DNA from: Davidsoniella eucalypti
Lineage: Eukaryota > Ascomycota > Sordariomycetes > Microascales > Ceratocystidaceae
DNA length: 64,000 nucleotides
Assembly (NCBI GenBank): GCA_004009845.1
Contig: RMBW01000001.1
Location: 868,001-932,000 of the forward strand
Reading direction: 5' to 3'
Shown here piece by piece: positions 23,701-34,125 of this stretch; position 1 is the stretch's first letter; the number at the start of each line of letters is the position of its first letter. Position numbers and translations under genes: made by a program. The notes under the pieces were generated by a model, which searched no databases, was not told where the DNA came from, and saw only the letters and a program-made list of their open reading frames with translations.

Positions 23701-24896
23701 ATATGGGTGGCGGCTTCAATATGGCCGACTATGCAAACGACGACATGGACGAATACTACAACCTTGGTGGCGAGGAAGAGCAGAGAATCATCGAGGAGGC
23801 AAATGCGTCTGCACTTGCTAATGACTACGATGGCTGGTACGGTCAGGAGTTCGGCTTCTATTCCACCCCTCTCAACAACTACCAACAGCTCAATGCCAAC
23901 GGAAAATATGAATACTCCAATGGCGGATTTTTCGGACCTGCTGGCATGTCTACCGTTAGTCGTACTGCTTCTGGTCGTGTAGCTGTACGGGAACCCAACT
24001 TGACACCCATCACTGAGCGCTCGGAATACTCCAACCGGAATTCTCTCATGAGCTTAACTGGCATTCCGTTGCCTACATCGGCTATCACTAGCCCAGGCCT
24101 AGCCCAACTCGCCATGTTCCCTGATCATGAGGAAAATATGTCCATGTCTGCTTTACTACGGCTTCGATCTAAGGCCTGGGGTGGCTCTCAGGCGAGTAGT
24201 ATTCACGGCTCACCACGTTCTGAGCGGGCTGATGGCCTTTGCTCTCCGATCACATCCTTTTTGGGCGTAGGCTCAGGCCTAAACGAGCATATGCGCCACA
24301 TCGTCTCTCTGGGTCGCGATCTCGACTCCGAAGGCGGAAGTTCACCTGGCAGTCCTTCCGTGCACATGAATGGACCTATTTCTGGCCCTATCCTAGTACC
24401 ACCCATCATGGGTCTGGGTCCAACTTCGGCACCGACAAGCAATCCTTCTGGGATCTCATCCGATGTTACTTCTGGTCTCAGATCTCCGTTCAACCCGTCT
24501 TCCATGTCGGCATCTACTAGCCCGAAGCTCAACTCCCAAGCACAGTTCCAATCTCTTGGTCCAGCACCCGGGTTCCCTCCTCGCGAGTTTCCTCTTGTTC
24601 CGCACCCAGCCCAAGCAACTTCACTATCGCTGAATACCGCATTGTTACCAGTGTCTGGCCCAGAATCAGGCGCGTCACTGACGCTTCCAGATCTAGAGGA
24701 AGAAGAATGTGAAAATACCGACTCTACCATGTCCGTGACATCTCCCAACAGCGTGACCTCATCCAATGCCCTTGGTGGCCACGGGACTCGACAACACAAG
24801 TACAATAAGTTTTCCCCTGATAGTATCTCATACTTGAAGGAGGAAGATTCTCATGGCGCTCGGTGGGTGGTAGAGCGCCGTCGCGCCGGTGATTAG
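20751..24896 (+). CDS. Large conserved-looking fungal protein of unknown function, mostly disordered
   Basis: A single exon of 1382 codons. The start is the ATG at 20751 (MSMLSHLRFHRRGVSNP) in the context TCACAATG; the frame is open a little further upstream but without another ATG. Composition is strongly Ser/Thr/Pro/Asn-rich. Landmarks: a poly-Asn stretch (about residues 82-88); a basic patch KGITFLRPVSTLLLRRK followed by DPRIKGTRIHDF (about 303-350) that looks like a folded or peptide-binding motif; an extremely acidic region (about 520-590, FDMDDFDYDAMMDDGMEEE); GFLVTPRDAEGRVIGFAM (about 684-701); a second acidic Tyr/Gly-rich region (about 975-1030); and a C-terminal set NLTPITERSEYSNRNSLMSL and MSALLRLRSKAWGG (about 1083-1146). 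The protein ends KEEDSHGARWVVERRRAGD. I see no enzyme domain, membrane segment or signal peptide. Ser-Pro and Thr-Pro sites are frequent, suggesting phosphorylation. I do not recognise the family with certainty. Coding quality is excellent, so the gene itself is secure. Confidence 0.9.
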   Translation: MSMLSHLRFHRRGVSNPTSPTPTSAPDGSSQGGSTQAMTQGTSQYLQPPSNSQPQPRALSPQRSKTKSLLLSPSSFGSSSNNNNNNPNNTTTSYDAAMFSLPPIPHSTPMELPESALQKTQQPEVVSAASLAPSKTTDNLNANTGFIGGVALRRRQQTAAGGSRTNSMPENTSSSSTSNTTTATATAVNATEPNIPTVTPVAKVLPPPIDTNISLSIPGTRYSLPSQSSPNFGVSPSSASLTPLNGKSPSFVTPTDMKNHQEMQQLLASTSMANHSMTGGIYSSNAGSMATPEKQQDAPPRRTKGITFLRPVSTLLLRRKANNSVPDLTPLKGVADEPVYDPRIKGTRIHDFSAPRPKKTPNSTLPPTSATAPNVSLVSSDALGGKEAVKLSMSASTSTLVSPEPVVVVSPKDTISLPTSLKSVPSTASAAASAITKIEEAAAAPAPSTSVKSRRSHKVSISESSLHSVISRRMKSTSSRFSFDMVGAAKQEKILEERHRQRQLEKGEPNEEPEQPDSFVQGDDRFDGFDMDDFDYDAMMDDGMEEEIPGLNLDYDEDEILEEDEDPFEYDDQYHNIHEYQGEEEDSDVPHVGLGHLTLKELDLRESTENAAQQADSPKSLTSNMLANDPSVQSTVIKHTTHTDTSLQHTTSSSVTDTDSHNFSGFKFQHSNPTSELTSPGSGGFLVTPRDAEGRVIGFAMSKDTPTNESFFGNWSMAAAMDPSAIPEGLFVRINSPLSSTGEPDAVPLEEQEQFQMKAPAHERVGTLLEEEKQFDAKMHKEFADEFITDEFTKGDDAGFDESLFDLNDTDQYGRPIPGAFAMAQQKSQEARDKQKGEVVSTMSEDLEQTDQARSNPQDSPLSVAELQAQRTNQTSTNNEPAIFPTQSTETQSVENDPVVSAPIPIVSDMALANEIRGIGPETRPEDIMAYQAALAAAAQNAEAAGKFKRESWLSDGGAGISQDNGLARYEDEVGDGDYGYDDDMGGGFNMADYANDDMDEYYNLGGEEEQRIIEEANASALANDYDGWYGQEFGFYSTPLNNYQQLNANGKYEYSNGGFFGPAGMSTVSRTASGRVAVREPNLTPITERSEYSNRNSLMSLTGIPLPTSAITSPGLAQLAMFPDHEENMSMSALLRLRSKAWGGSQASSIHGSPRSERADGLCSPITSFLGVGSGLNEHMRHIVSLGRDLDSEGGSSPGSPSVHMNGPISGPILVPPIMGLGPTSAPTSNPSGISSDVTSGLRSPFNPSSMSASTSPKLNSQAQFQSLGPAPGFPPREFPLVPHPAQATSLSLNTALLPVSGPESGASLTLPDLEEEECENTDSTMSVTSPNSVTSSNALGGHGTRQHKYNKFSPDSISYLKEEDSHGARWVVERRRAGD

Positions 24897-25211
24897 AGTA
24901 AGGTTAATCTGTTACCATGTAGCATCTTGCCACATGGTAAGATGTAGCTAGGATTGGTTTGGGGAATGGCGTATTTTATTTGTTTAAGGAAGTTGGCATC
25001 GAGAGAGAGATCTACTTCGTGTCGATATCACTACATTACCATTACCATGGCTCACAGGACATGGTTGTTTATATCATAGTATTTATTATGCGATTTCTTA
25101 GAATGTTTCTAAATATATATTTATCTGTCTTACACGTTTGTCTAATTATCTTCCTTGCAGACTATCCCTTTTGTTATCTGGACGCTCCAGATGGTTGAAA
25201 CTTTGGACTGA
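24897..25211. other. 3' flank of the large gene
   Basis: AT-rich 3' untranslated or intergenic DNA. It contains a hairpin-capable pair TTACCATGTAGC / GCCACATGGTAAG around 24910-24940, just after the stop codon, which could act in 3' end formation. Confidence 0.4.
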
Positions 25212-25737
25212 GGCATAGAATCTGCTGCCGTAGCTAAATTAGAGACTGAAAAGGCATGGTTGGCGAGAACGTTGAAGCAGGCAGTTTGGAGAAAGGGTTA
25301 CCACGCCAGTCCTTTTAAAACTTGTCTAGTTGGTAGAATTCTCGGTTTCGGTCGTCATCCAGGAGCTTCTATCAACAGTCGTTGATGTATTTACACCGTT
25401 TTGCATATTGAAGAGATTGTGCTAACAAAATTTTTCGTTGTTTTCCAGATTCTAATAATAACCAAACCAACAGAAGGGCCTAGTGGCATTTATATCAGTG
25501 ATGATGAGTACCATTTATCTAGCCCCCGTGATGTTGCTCAAATACAACATTGAGGCAACTCGGAGTCAACCTCGTAGGAAGGTTTGATGATGATGATTTT
25601 ACTTATAGTCTACAGGTTTTCTAGGAGCGCTTGGCTGTGTAGTAAAAGATTTTGCCTATGGGGATGTCTTAGAAAAGATCTTAGACAGACATCCGCCTTT
25701 CCAGCAAAGAAAAAATGTGGTCAAGATGTTCTATTGA
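25212..25737 (+). pseudogene. Unknown multi-segment coding remnant or unrecognised gene
   Basis: Three successive stretches read like protein. Segment A, 25212-25385: KLETEKAWLARTLKQAVWRK then LVGRILGFGRHPGASINSR, ending in TGA. Segment B, 25449-25553: TKPTEGPSGIYISDDEYHLS, ending in TGA; it follows a classic branch site and acceptor (GCTAAC near 25420, TTTTCCAG ending 25448). Segment C, 25609-25737: GFLGALGCVVKDFAYGDVLE then RHPPFQQRKNVVKMFY, preceded by TTATAG and ended by TGA. Each ends in a stop codon and I could not find splice donors that remove all of them, so I call it a decayed gene, but a real gene with unusual introns or lost sequence is possible. The A segment faintly recalls SRR1-like proteins; this is weak. 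Confidence 0.4.
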
Positions 25738-26084
25738 GAATCACCTATGAGGAGGTAAGAGTGAAAGTATATATACATATGTAGAAGTAATGAACCTGGA
25801 GAGTGTCTGTAATATACTTTCTATGTGAACCACTATTTCTTCTTGTCAAGTTGTAGTTGCAATTGATCGTTAATTCATCAAAAGTTATACATCTCTAGGT
25901 TCTGTTTACCCCTCTCTTCGGTATTATAGCGTCTCTCATTTACGGGCCCACATAATCGTGCACCCTTTATCTTCCTCCTAGTCCCAAGTGTTCTTCTACC
26001 TTTCATGGTCATGTACTTTCTTCGTGAAGACTCTGCCACAAGGCTTTGGCCTTTTGCGACACCCTCCCCTATGACACTCAACCT

Positions 26085-26400
26085 ATGGCGTATCCAGTGG
26101 TTGGTTTTCCGTCTGGGCCATCTAACCATGTAGCATCGGGGTAGATGTGCACTGGGATTGGGAAGTCATTGTCGGTCTTCCTTTTGCGGTAGCGGTAGGC
26201 GAATCGTAAATCATTAGAGCTCCTGAGATATCACAGTAGATGATATAGATGTTTCTCAGCTTCTCAAACCGTTCGCCAGGGTCCTGCTTAATCCGGGTTT
26301 GATGAGTTCTGGGCTGCATGCCGTCATCGAGGAAAATCTCCAGCTTGCCAGACTTCGCAGTCATCCCGTATGCGGAACCGCTACGATTGGCCCTTGTTTT
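26085..26400 (-). pseudogene. Unknown coding remnant, minus strand
   Basis: On the minus strand, from about 26385 down, the frame reads YGMTAKSGKLEIFLDDGMQ and RIKQDPGERFEKLRNIYIIY. After a frame change near 26190 it reads FPIPVHIYPDATWLDGPDGK and PTTGYAIG, ending near 26090. Both stretches have protein-like composition and lie on the opposite strand to the 25.2-25.7 kb remnant. The family is not recognised; a transposable-element RNase H-like piece (DATW...TTGY) is one possibility. Confidence 0.3.
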
Positions 26401-26597
26401 GCTACGTAATAGCAGTAAGTAGACGTTGAAGAATGTAAATAAACAAATGAATCGCACGAATAGCACATATTCCCTATGCTACAGTCTGTTCGTTTCCATA
26501 TTTTTCGACATTCTATCGTTCGCGATACATCTAGTTGTGAGGCCTTTGGCCCCACTTCTCCGGGTTGATCTAACCCTCTTCCGATAGCCGGTCCCTC

Positions 26598-26762
26598 GAG
26601 GAAGAAAAGAAAAGGAGAGATGAGAGGGATTTGTTAAGGGCCTTGATCGAAGGATTTATAAAATCCGACTTTGAAGAGTTTATATATAAATAAAACTTCT
26701 TCTCGAAGAATTGGCTTCTTAGGGAGAACCTAGCGGGGTTTAATTTCACGATACGACGGACA
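26598..26762 (+). mobile_element. Possible solo 3' LTR with polypurine tract
   Basis: A 32-base purine-rich tract (26598-26629, AGGAAGAAAAGAAAAGGAGA and on) is followed by a segment starting TGTTAAGGG (26632) and ending CACGATACGACGGACA (26762). It contains a TATATATAAATAAA promoter-like core. TG...CA ends, an upstream polypurine tract and a CACGATAC-type end are what I would expect of a small copia-type LTR of about 131 bp. No second LTR was found and target-site duplication was not verified. Confidence 0.3.
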
Positions 26763-27593
26763 GTGTTACCCTCATATCAGTTGTACTCCTCCTCTCTGCT
26801 TTTCTACTAAACGTAGTTGTAAGCAAGAAAACAAAGATTGAAAGCCTTTTTTATTCTAGTGATAAAGTCCGGATTATAGCCAAATGTAGTTCAATAAAAT
26901 GTAATTACGTAGTGTATTGTTCCACTTTCTAGTCTTCTGTCTTCAGGGTTCTACGTGCCTTCCTCAAGTTGCAAAGGGTTTGTTTACCTTGGACTCTTCT
27001 TGCCGTAAAGCGCGGGGCAGGCTTCTAGTATTTGTCTTGAATCTCTTCATCACCATATTGATATCTCTATTCTTTTTGATACGACGCTGTAAAATATCAC
27101 TACAACGCTCCAGGACCCGGCTCAAAGGTTCATCACTAGAAAACCCAAAGCACAGCTTGTACCAATCTTAGAATCGAGCACGAGGTTGCGTTCTGACCAA
27201 TGACAGAAATTTAAACAATTACAGGAATCCGCCCTTGCAACCCAGTGCAACGTCAAAATCGAGCTAAGAGTCTCAAGAACCTGGCCAAAAGCTACTAGCT
27301 TGATACTGATTTCACATGTGAAGAAAGAACGCTCAAGAAAGGGCGTTCATGATCAGACATCATTTGAATCCGACGTGAGCTATGGGCCCTCTTCACTTGA
27401 ATTTTGGATACGGCTAGTTGCCAGAGTGTACCGCTCCAAGCCAATATCATCTTTAGTGACATTCTAGGTAGAGGTCTTGTTTAAATATCTTCGGGACGCT
27501 ATATTTCGACGACGGTTTGAAATTTGATCTTCTTATTTTTGATCTCTTACAATCTTAGTTTAGTATTACTCTGACCGATAGACATCACCTACT

Positions 27594-29370
27594 ATGACGA
27601 ACGATACGATGATGATGGCTGCGCCTCAGACGTTAACTAAGACGCACGAAAAAGCTGTCCGGGATACTCAAGATCTTCATGCTGGCCGATATAGCGACGT
27701 GACTAGTATACACAGCGGTGAAGACATCTTGTCGTCGTCTGAGTTTGATCCAGTCATGGCTGCAAAGATGCATCTTGTGAACAATGTGAGTCTTGTGGCA
27801 TCTTGTGGCATCCTAAAAACCTAAACTAACGCTAATTCATACCTAATGATAGGCTATCGATGAAATTGGCTGGACGCCCTATCATCTCAAACTCTTCATT
27901 CTCAACGGTTTCGGATACTCGGTCGACTCGCAGATTTCATTGATCCAGTCGGTCGTCGCATCATCTGCATACATGGAGTTTGGCCAGACTGGTTACAACT
28001 ACGCCCTGAATATTGCGGTATACACCGGCCTGCTTCTAGGCGCGCTGTTCTGGGGTTTTAGCGCAGACATCATCGGCCGACGTTTGGCATTCAACATAAC
28101 TCTATTGATATGTTCCGTCTCATGCATAGTGGCTGGTGCAATGCCTAACTGGGGCTCCTTGGCTTTTCTCGTGTCGTTGATTGGCTTCAGCACAGGCGGA
28201 AATCTCATCCTCGATGTGACGGTGTTTTTGGAATATCTGCCCAGTCGCCACCAGTGGGTTTTGACGACGTTTGCCTGTTGGTGGGGAGTTGGTCAGGCCG
28301 TGACAGGCTTGATTGCGTGGGCATTCTTAGGTAAGGGCTTCTACATGCTAAGCACATCAGAAGAATTGCCATACCTAACAACTGAATAGTGAAGAGTAGT
28401 TGGAACTGCTCGGATGTTGCCAGCTGTACTCGGTCGAACAACATGGGCTGGCGCTACGTCTTCTTCGCCAACGGCGTTCTAGTCTTGGTGCTTTCTATCT
28501 TGCGTGTAACGGTGATCCGTTTACGCGAGACACCCAAGTATCTCTTATCAGAAGGTTACGATGCCAAGGTTGTAGAGACTCTGCAGGATATTGCGACCAG
28601 ATACAAGCGTCCCTGTAGCCTGACACTGGAACAACTTGAAAGCTGTGGTACTATAAAGAGTGTCCATACCTCGAACCGCTACTCACTTGCCGAGTTATCG
28701 ATACACGTCCGAGCTCTATTTTGCACCAAGAAACTCGCTTTTTCGGTAGGATTACTGATTCTCTCATGGACGTTGGTTGGACTAGCATATCCGTTATTCT
28801 ATGTATTCTTACCGTGAGTCTTCCTAGATATGAGCAATGACTCGGCTAAAGCTAACCACACACATATATAGGAGCTACATGGCAAGTCGTGGTACTGTAT
28901 TCGACCTGACACCGAACGAGACATGGCGCAACTATGCTCTTTCAAATATCTCTGGAATCCCAGGCCCGATCATCGCTGGATTCATGTGTAACACAAAACT
29001 CCTGGGTCGCCGATATACGATGGCAATTGGAGCAATACTCAGTTCCGTCTTCCTCTTCACGTACATCAACGGCGTCAACACAGCGGCACAAAATGTCGGG
29101 CTCAGCTGCGCCATTGCCTGCGCCATCAACATATATTATAGTGTCTTATTTGCATATACGCCCGAGGTCATGCCGTCAGCCCATCGGGCAACCGGAAACG
29201 GAATTGCTGTAAGCTTCAACCGTGCCATGGGAATCGTATCATCGGCCGTGGCGAGTGCGGGACATGCGTCTAGTGCTGTGCCTTTATATGTGTGTGCATC
29301 ACTATTTCTAGTACTAGCAATCTTGGCCGCTAGTTTTCCGTTTGAACCTTATGGTCGGCGTAGTTCCTAG
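27594..29370 (+). CDS. MFS transporter, sugar/SV2-like family
   Basis: Four exons (27594-27785, 27853-28330, 28390-28813, 28872-29370) with introns of 67, 59 and 58 bp give 530 residues. Splice joints give NN/AIDEIGW, WAFL/VKSSW and VFLP/SYMASRG, matching the family. The N-terminal 80 residues are cytosolic and charged. Twelve transmembrane segments are readable. Marker motifs are GWTPYHLKLFILNGFGY before TM1, GFSADIIGRRLAFN (the GxxxDxxGRR loop between TM2 and TM3), ILDVTVFLEYLPS in TM4, MGWRYVFFANG, and RETPKYLLSEG in the central loop. The second half has KLLGRRYTM and YTPEVMPSAHRATGNG. These fit the fungal sugar-porter/SV2-like MFS group (YIL166-/YBR241-like annotations vary), which move small organic solutes across the plasma membrane by proton coupling. 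Substrate cannot be read. Exon 1 ends with an intron carrying a tandem TCTTGTGGCA repeat. Confidence 0.93.
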
Positions 29371-30842
29371 GTGTATAATCACATGAGTAAGCAGTATCAT
29401 TACTACCATACAATACAAAATAGAGCCACTACATCAAATAGGTTCTTGGTTTCCATGAGGTGACAGTTTTATAAAAAGAAACAATGCACCGAAGACTCTC
29501 TAGCTAAATGCTTATGGTGGTTAGGAAAATCACATTGACTCTTTGGACGGTAAAAGCAGTGGCAGTGGGCCACTTAGATGCCATGGTTAGGGTTAGGGCT
29601 ATCAACGACCCAACGTTGCGGAACGTTACCTAGCGAACTAGAGCGTTAGATTTGACTAGATTTGACCGATTGGGAGTACAGTATATAGTTTTAGATGTTG
29701 ATTAACATGTGCAGTCATGTCCAATACTTCAAACTAACCCTATCCAGCCCTATCAAACTCAATTAACTTCAGCCTACGATCCTCCCGCTTCACGAGACTG
29801 TAGAACTTTGGTCTCCATTTTGCCGCGCTTGCTCATATAAGGAGATTGCATCTTAGTTGTAGAATATCTGATAGCCATGTCTTTGTCTTATAAGGTTGTC
29901 TAACCGCCTTCCTTTCGAACTCTACCACTATTGAGGCTTAAGGCTTAGATACATCCTCTACTGTTGACTCTGGAATAGAGGCATCTTTGGTTTCATGACG
30001 TAGTAGTTATACCTTGTGCAAGTTGAGTCGTTCTTATGCTACCTTTCTCATCTCTCTAATGGTCAAGTGCAAAATATAAGGAAAAAGCTACAGGTAAGAA
30101 ATAAAAACTACGAGCCTTTTCTAATATCAAGGTATAGATCATAGATGATAGTAGTAACTTACTGTGCTTCTCGCTTCACCATTTGTCCTAAGGAATCCAT
30201 TGCCTTTTCTAGGTTTGCTAAAGATTTACCTTGTGATTTTTAGTTGTGCCCTGCCGCGAAGCGCCGGCGCAGCTCATTTCTTTATCAACATTTCACGTCT
30301 TTGGTTTATCACGTGGACCCTGAGCCTCAATATATTCATCTGTTTATTTATTTTTCAAAAAAAGAAAAGAACAAAATATTGTCTCCATTATCACGTGCGA
30401 TTGTACATCGATAACGTAAGCAATGTAAACAAACATTGCTAAGACCGAAATAATAATATTTACCAGTGGCTTGCCACTTTTCTCCCATAAAAACACAATT
30501 CTCAAGCCATCACTGTTGACTTCCACGTCCGTTTCAACATCTCCAACAATCTCGAATTCACCTATCCGGCAGGTTGATATATCTGTAAATCTGTCAGCAA
30601 AGGTTATCTCTCGATATACTATTCAATCATCTCAATAGCACACCTAGTGATTTTTATTGTCCATGGTAGGATACCATGTACACCACTATGCATATACTTT
30701 CTTCTTTTACTAACTCTACTTTTTCTTAGGTGTCTTACCGAGTCAATTTTCGCAATCGAGCAGGCAAGATATGCTCAAGGCACGCATTGGAAATTCCATT
30801 ACCGTGAAAACTTGAAACCCCTTTTCACTCTCCACTGGTCCA
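29371..30842. other. Intergenic
   Basis: About 1.5 kb without a convincing gene. It contains a short interstitial telomere-like repeat TTAGGGTTAGGG at 29587-29598. Open frames near 30164-30442 and 30647-30847 are hydrophobic and T-rich by composition only. Confidence 0.55.
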
Positions 30843-31545
30843 CATGAGACACTTCATGAGGAACTCTATCAAGAAGTCATTGATGTAATCTCTCGAAAAG
30901 GCTTGAAGGAAAGCTAGAGATCAACTGGTGCCAGGACACTTTCTGGTGAAGGTGGTCCAAAACTTCGAGGTCAACTTAGCCAAATATGGCCAACTCTTTT
31001 GGTTGAAACTGGCTATTCTCAGTCATTGCTTCAACTCAGAAGGAAAATGAGATGGTGGTTTGAAAAATCAAATCACCACGAAGAGCGTTGCCAAAGCCAG
31101 TCAAACGAATATTTCTGTAAGATTATACCTTAACGAGCTCCGTCAATAGACTGCCTTTGCTAAATTACATGACCAGAAGTTTGATAAAGCAAAAAACCTA
31201 TTCGGTAGCAAATGCATCTTCACTCCTTTTGCTACAATGATGAATGATCCTGATTTTTTAATCAAGCAACATATCTCTATGGAGCCAGATGTCATCAACT
31301 TTTCACGTAACTACATCGAGTTACCTGTAGCAATTCTAGGAAGAGCATACTACAAGCTTAAAGGACTAGGATGTGATGCAGCTTTATATAATTCCATCAT
31401 GAAAGACATAGAGAACGCTTTGTCTCAACTCCCCAAAGTAAAAGCAAGCAAACTGCTACTTCATCGCCATTGCTATCATCACCTAGTCGGTCTCGGAATA
31501 CTTCGCGAGATGGACATACTGCTAGGACACGTGGCTTGTCTCTAA
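30843..31545 (+). pseudogene. Decayed fungal gene of unknown family
   Basis: One frame from 30843 reads HETLHEELYQEVIDVISRKG, passes a TAG (about 30915), then reads LSQIWPTLLVETGYSQSLLQ and RRKMRWWFEKSNHHEE. Another frame, from about 31110, carries NELRQ, a TAG at about 31150, then FAKLHDQKFDKAKNLFGSK and MMNDPDFLIKQHISM through DIENALSQLPK to 31545. The PTLVxExGYSxS...L...WW pattern is familiar to me from a large set of uncharacterised fungal proteins with a restriction-endonuclease-like fold, but that link is from memory. At least two nonsense codons and one frameshift make it inactive. Confidence 0.45.
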
Positions 31546-32368
31546 AAATAAACATGATCGGCCAGAGGTGGCCTATGTTACTCCCATTTTGGATAATATT
31601 CAGCAGTTCACGGGGTGTGATCCGAAAATTCTATAAATAAGGCAATCAATTAACTCATTTTTTATCATTAAAAATTATCCCACACTTGTGTGTTTCATGC
31701 CCATTGAAGCTATAGGCAAAACAAGAAGTTGGTTGGCAAGTCCATTTTCTGCAGTGACTCGACATAGCTCCCGTTGAATTGATGGCGTGGTGTGATGGGA
31801 GCTACTGCTTGAACTCAACTTAAGAGCAAAGACACTGGGCCATTAAAAGGGCATTATGGGACGGCCAGCCTCTGGTTTTCAGCACAATATCTAGTCCAGT
31901 AATTCATGAAGCAAGGTCCTCCAGAGTAGTATCTTCATCTAGCCAGTAATATTGGGGGCCGATATCTGCCTGTGAGTGGTCTCTCTATAAATTTCACGGG
32001 TACAAGGGAGACCAAACCGTGACCAAAACGGACGCGGAGTAGGGAACATGTGTGATTATTGCGTCGACGAGGGCGGTTTCAAGAGAGCAGCATACCGGCG
32101 TTGTCTTACATAAGATCGAAGCGGCGTGATCCGAAAGCGGTGACTAATTCAGGAAAGCGGTGACGATTTTGTCGCAAATATACATGCACAAGAATATTGC
32201 CTCTATTTTTTGTACCCGGTCAAAATCGCAGGCTCGAAGAATACGCAGTGGTTTTCTATCCCATAAGGAATCCACAGTTGATGAAGCGGCAGCTATAAGC
32301 AAATGCGACATTGGAGATGTGAACACTTAATAATCAGCAAGACTTTATGTACCTTTAACCAATCACCA
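31546..32368. other. Intergenic and probable promoter of DUF1992 gene
   Basis: About 0.8 kb with no gene seen. The open frame runs upstream from 32369 to an ATG at 32303 but that extension lacks targeting-peptide character. Confidence 0.5.
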
Positions 32369-34125
32369 ATGAATCCATCTCCGTCGTTTTCTCCGTCGCG
32401 GCGGATAGTCTTCTCGGCAACTTCGAAAGTGGCCAGCTTGTTAGAGAGGCGGATAGCAATATCACGATATTCTTCCGATGCCACTAACAAGCAGGACGCC
32501 GGGGCTACAGATGTCCATGACGTCAAGATAGAGAAAGGATCGCAAAAGGAACTTGGGCCGCTAGCACAGCGTCTCCAGGATGCCACAGAAGAAGCCCTCT
32601 TCACAGGAGGTAGTGCCGGCCGCAAAGCCATCATCGAAGCCGGTTTCTCCGTCGAACTACGGGATAAACTCCTATCAAAAATAGCCTCTGCAGGTCTATT
32701 TCCGCCAGCCACTGGCTCAGCCGCAGCATCTATGCCCCCATCGGCAGGCATCGGAACCCGTGACCACGCCTTGGCACAGCCATGGACGGGGACAGAAGAG
32801 ACCTCGGATGCCGTGCTGCGCATGCTGGATGACGCACACAAACCGCTAGCAGCTAATCTCCGCGGGCCCATCAAAGGCACCAAGGCTTCTCCTCCCGCGC
32901 CACAAGTTACCGTAGACATGCGTTTGCATAGAGAGACGGCCGTGTCGCCCGGCACGCGTGTGGCGAGGGCGCGTGACCTGGCAGCGGAATACGTCGCGAC
33001 TGGCGGTGCTAAGAAAACGATGACACAGGAAGAAGAGCAAGATCGCGCGGACAGGCTGAAGGTCCTCAGGGAACGGTTTGAGCCTGGGGCTAGGGCATTG
33101 CCTAATACATTCTCTGGGCTGGCGTCACTGGCGAATGAACGGATTGAAGAAGCTATGGCCCGTGGGGCCTTCAAGGACATTCCGCGCGGAAAGGACGTAC
33201 AGCGGGACAACCGGGTAGACAACCCGTTCATTGATACAGTGAGTTTTATTTCTCTCTTTTCTACTCTCGAATCTTCATTAATGTCTGAGGAGATGAGAAA
33301 AAAACAAATCGTGACAAATCACTGACTTCATCCGTCTCTCCCTTCTTTCTCTATTTCACTTGAGTAAAGACAGAATATATTATGAACAACATGATCAAAC
33401 GCCAGGATCTTGTGCCGCCGTGGATCGACAAGCAACAAGAAATCACACGTACCGCCAACGTTTTTCGAAAGCGTATACGTGATAGTTGGCGTCGTCACTT
33501 AGTCAACACATTCACAATATCCCGCAATGCTAAAAGCGATCTAGATAGCTATCTCCGACGTGCTATCGCAAACGCGCGCGCCGAAGCCCAAACTAACCCA
33601 CCGAGCCGCTCATCTCAACGCGGTCTCGGCAAAGTATCGGCTGGTACTACCGACGATCCTGTGATGAAGGCTTCTAGTTTGCCGGATGATGCCGGTATAG
33701 AAGAGTCTGCAGACGATAAAGATGGCGATGTGAACGACGGTACCAAACCCTTCCGTGATACGAGTTGGGAGACTCGTGAGAAGAAATTCATAGAGTTATC
33801 GGTAGAAAACCTGAACTCTATGATGCGCTCTTACAATCTAATGGCACCCGATCTCGCTAAAAAGGCATATTTCATCGTTGACAGAGAGTTGCAGTTGTGC
33901 TATGCCGATGTCGCGCCTCAAGTTGCCAATGTCATTCGCGAGGAGGCGACACGGCCCACACAGTCACATAGCTCATCACCATTTAGTACAAGTTTCAGCA
34001 ATAGCTTTAGCTTTGGTAGTCTACGGGCACCTCCTCCAGCGCGGGTATATGAAGAGAAAGCACCAAAATATGGTCTCAAGGATATGTGGAAGGATATCTG
34101 GTCGAGTGGCAATAAAGACAAGTAA
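32369..34125 (+). CDS. Mitochondrial DUF1992 (DnaJ homologue C28-like) protein
   Basis: Two exons, 32369-33238 and 33370-34125, give 541 residues. The intron of 131 bp uses acceptor AAAG at 33369; only this acceptor keeps the frame (NPFIDT/TEYIMNNMIKRQ). The ATG at 32369 starts an Arg/Ser-rich, acid-free sequence (MNPSPSFSPSRRIVFSATSK), a good mitochondrial presequence, so I preferred it to the in-frame ATG at 32303. The DUF1992 domain (about 250-335) has the family pattern: ANERIEEAMARGAFKDIPRG, then NPFIDTTEYIMNNMIKRQ and VPPWIDKQQEI. Charged helices follow (RDSWRRH) and then a Ser-rich region and the tail YGLKDMWKDIWSSG. In animals the domain occurs with a J domain in DNAJC28; here no HPD-type J domain is seen, as in other fungi. 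The molecular role is not established. It is convergent with the ABC transporter. Confidence 0.9.

Noticed and set aside
24203..24805. Open frame of 200 codons on the minus strand
   Set aside because: Antisense shadow of the 1381-residue coding exon.
32303..32368. Alternative upstream ATG for the DUF1992 protein
   Set aside because: The extension (MRHWRCEHLI) does not look like a mitochondrial presequence, whereas the protein from 32369 does.
32293..33231. Open frame of 312 codons on the minus strand
   Set aside because: Antisense shadow of the DUF1992 gene's first exon, which has targeting peptide and domain motifs.
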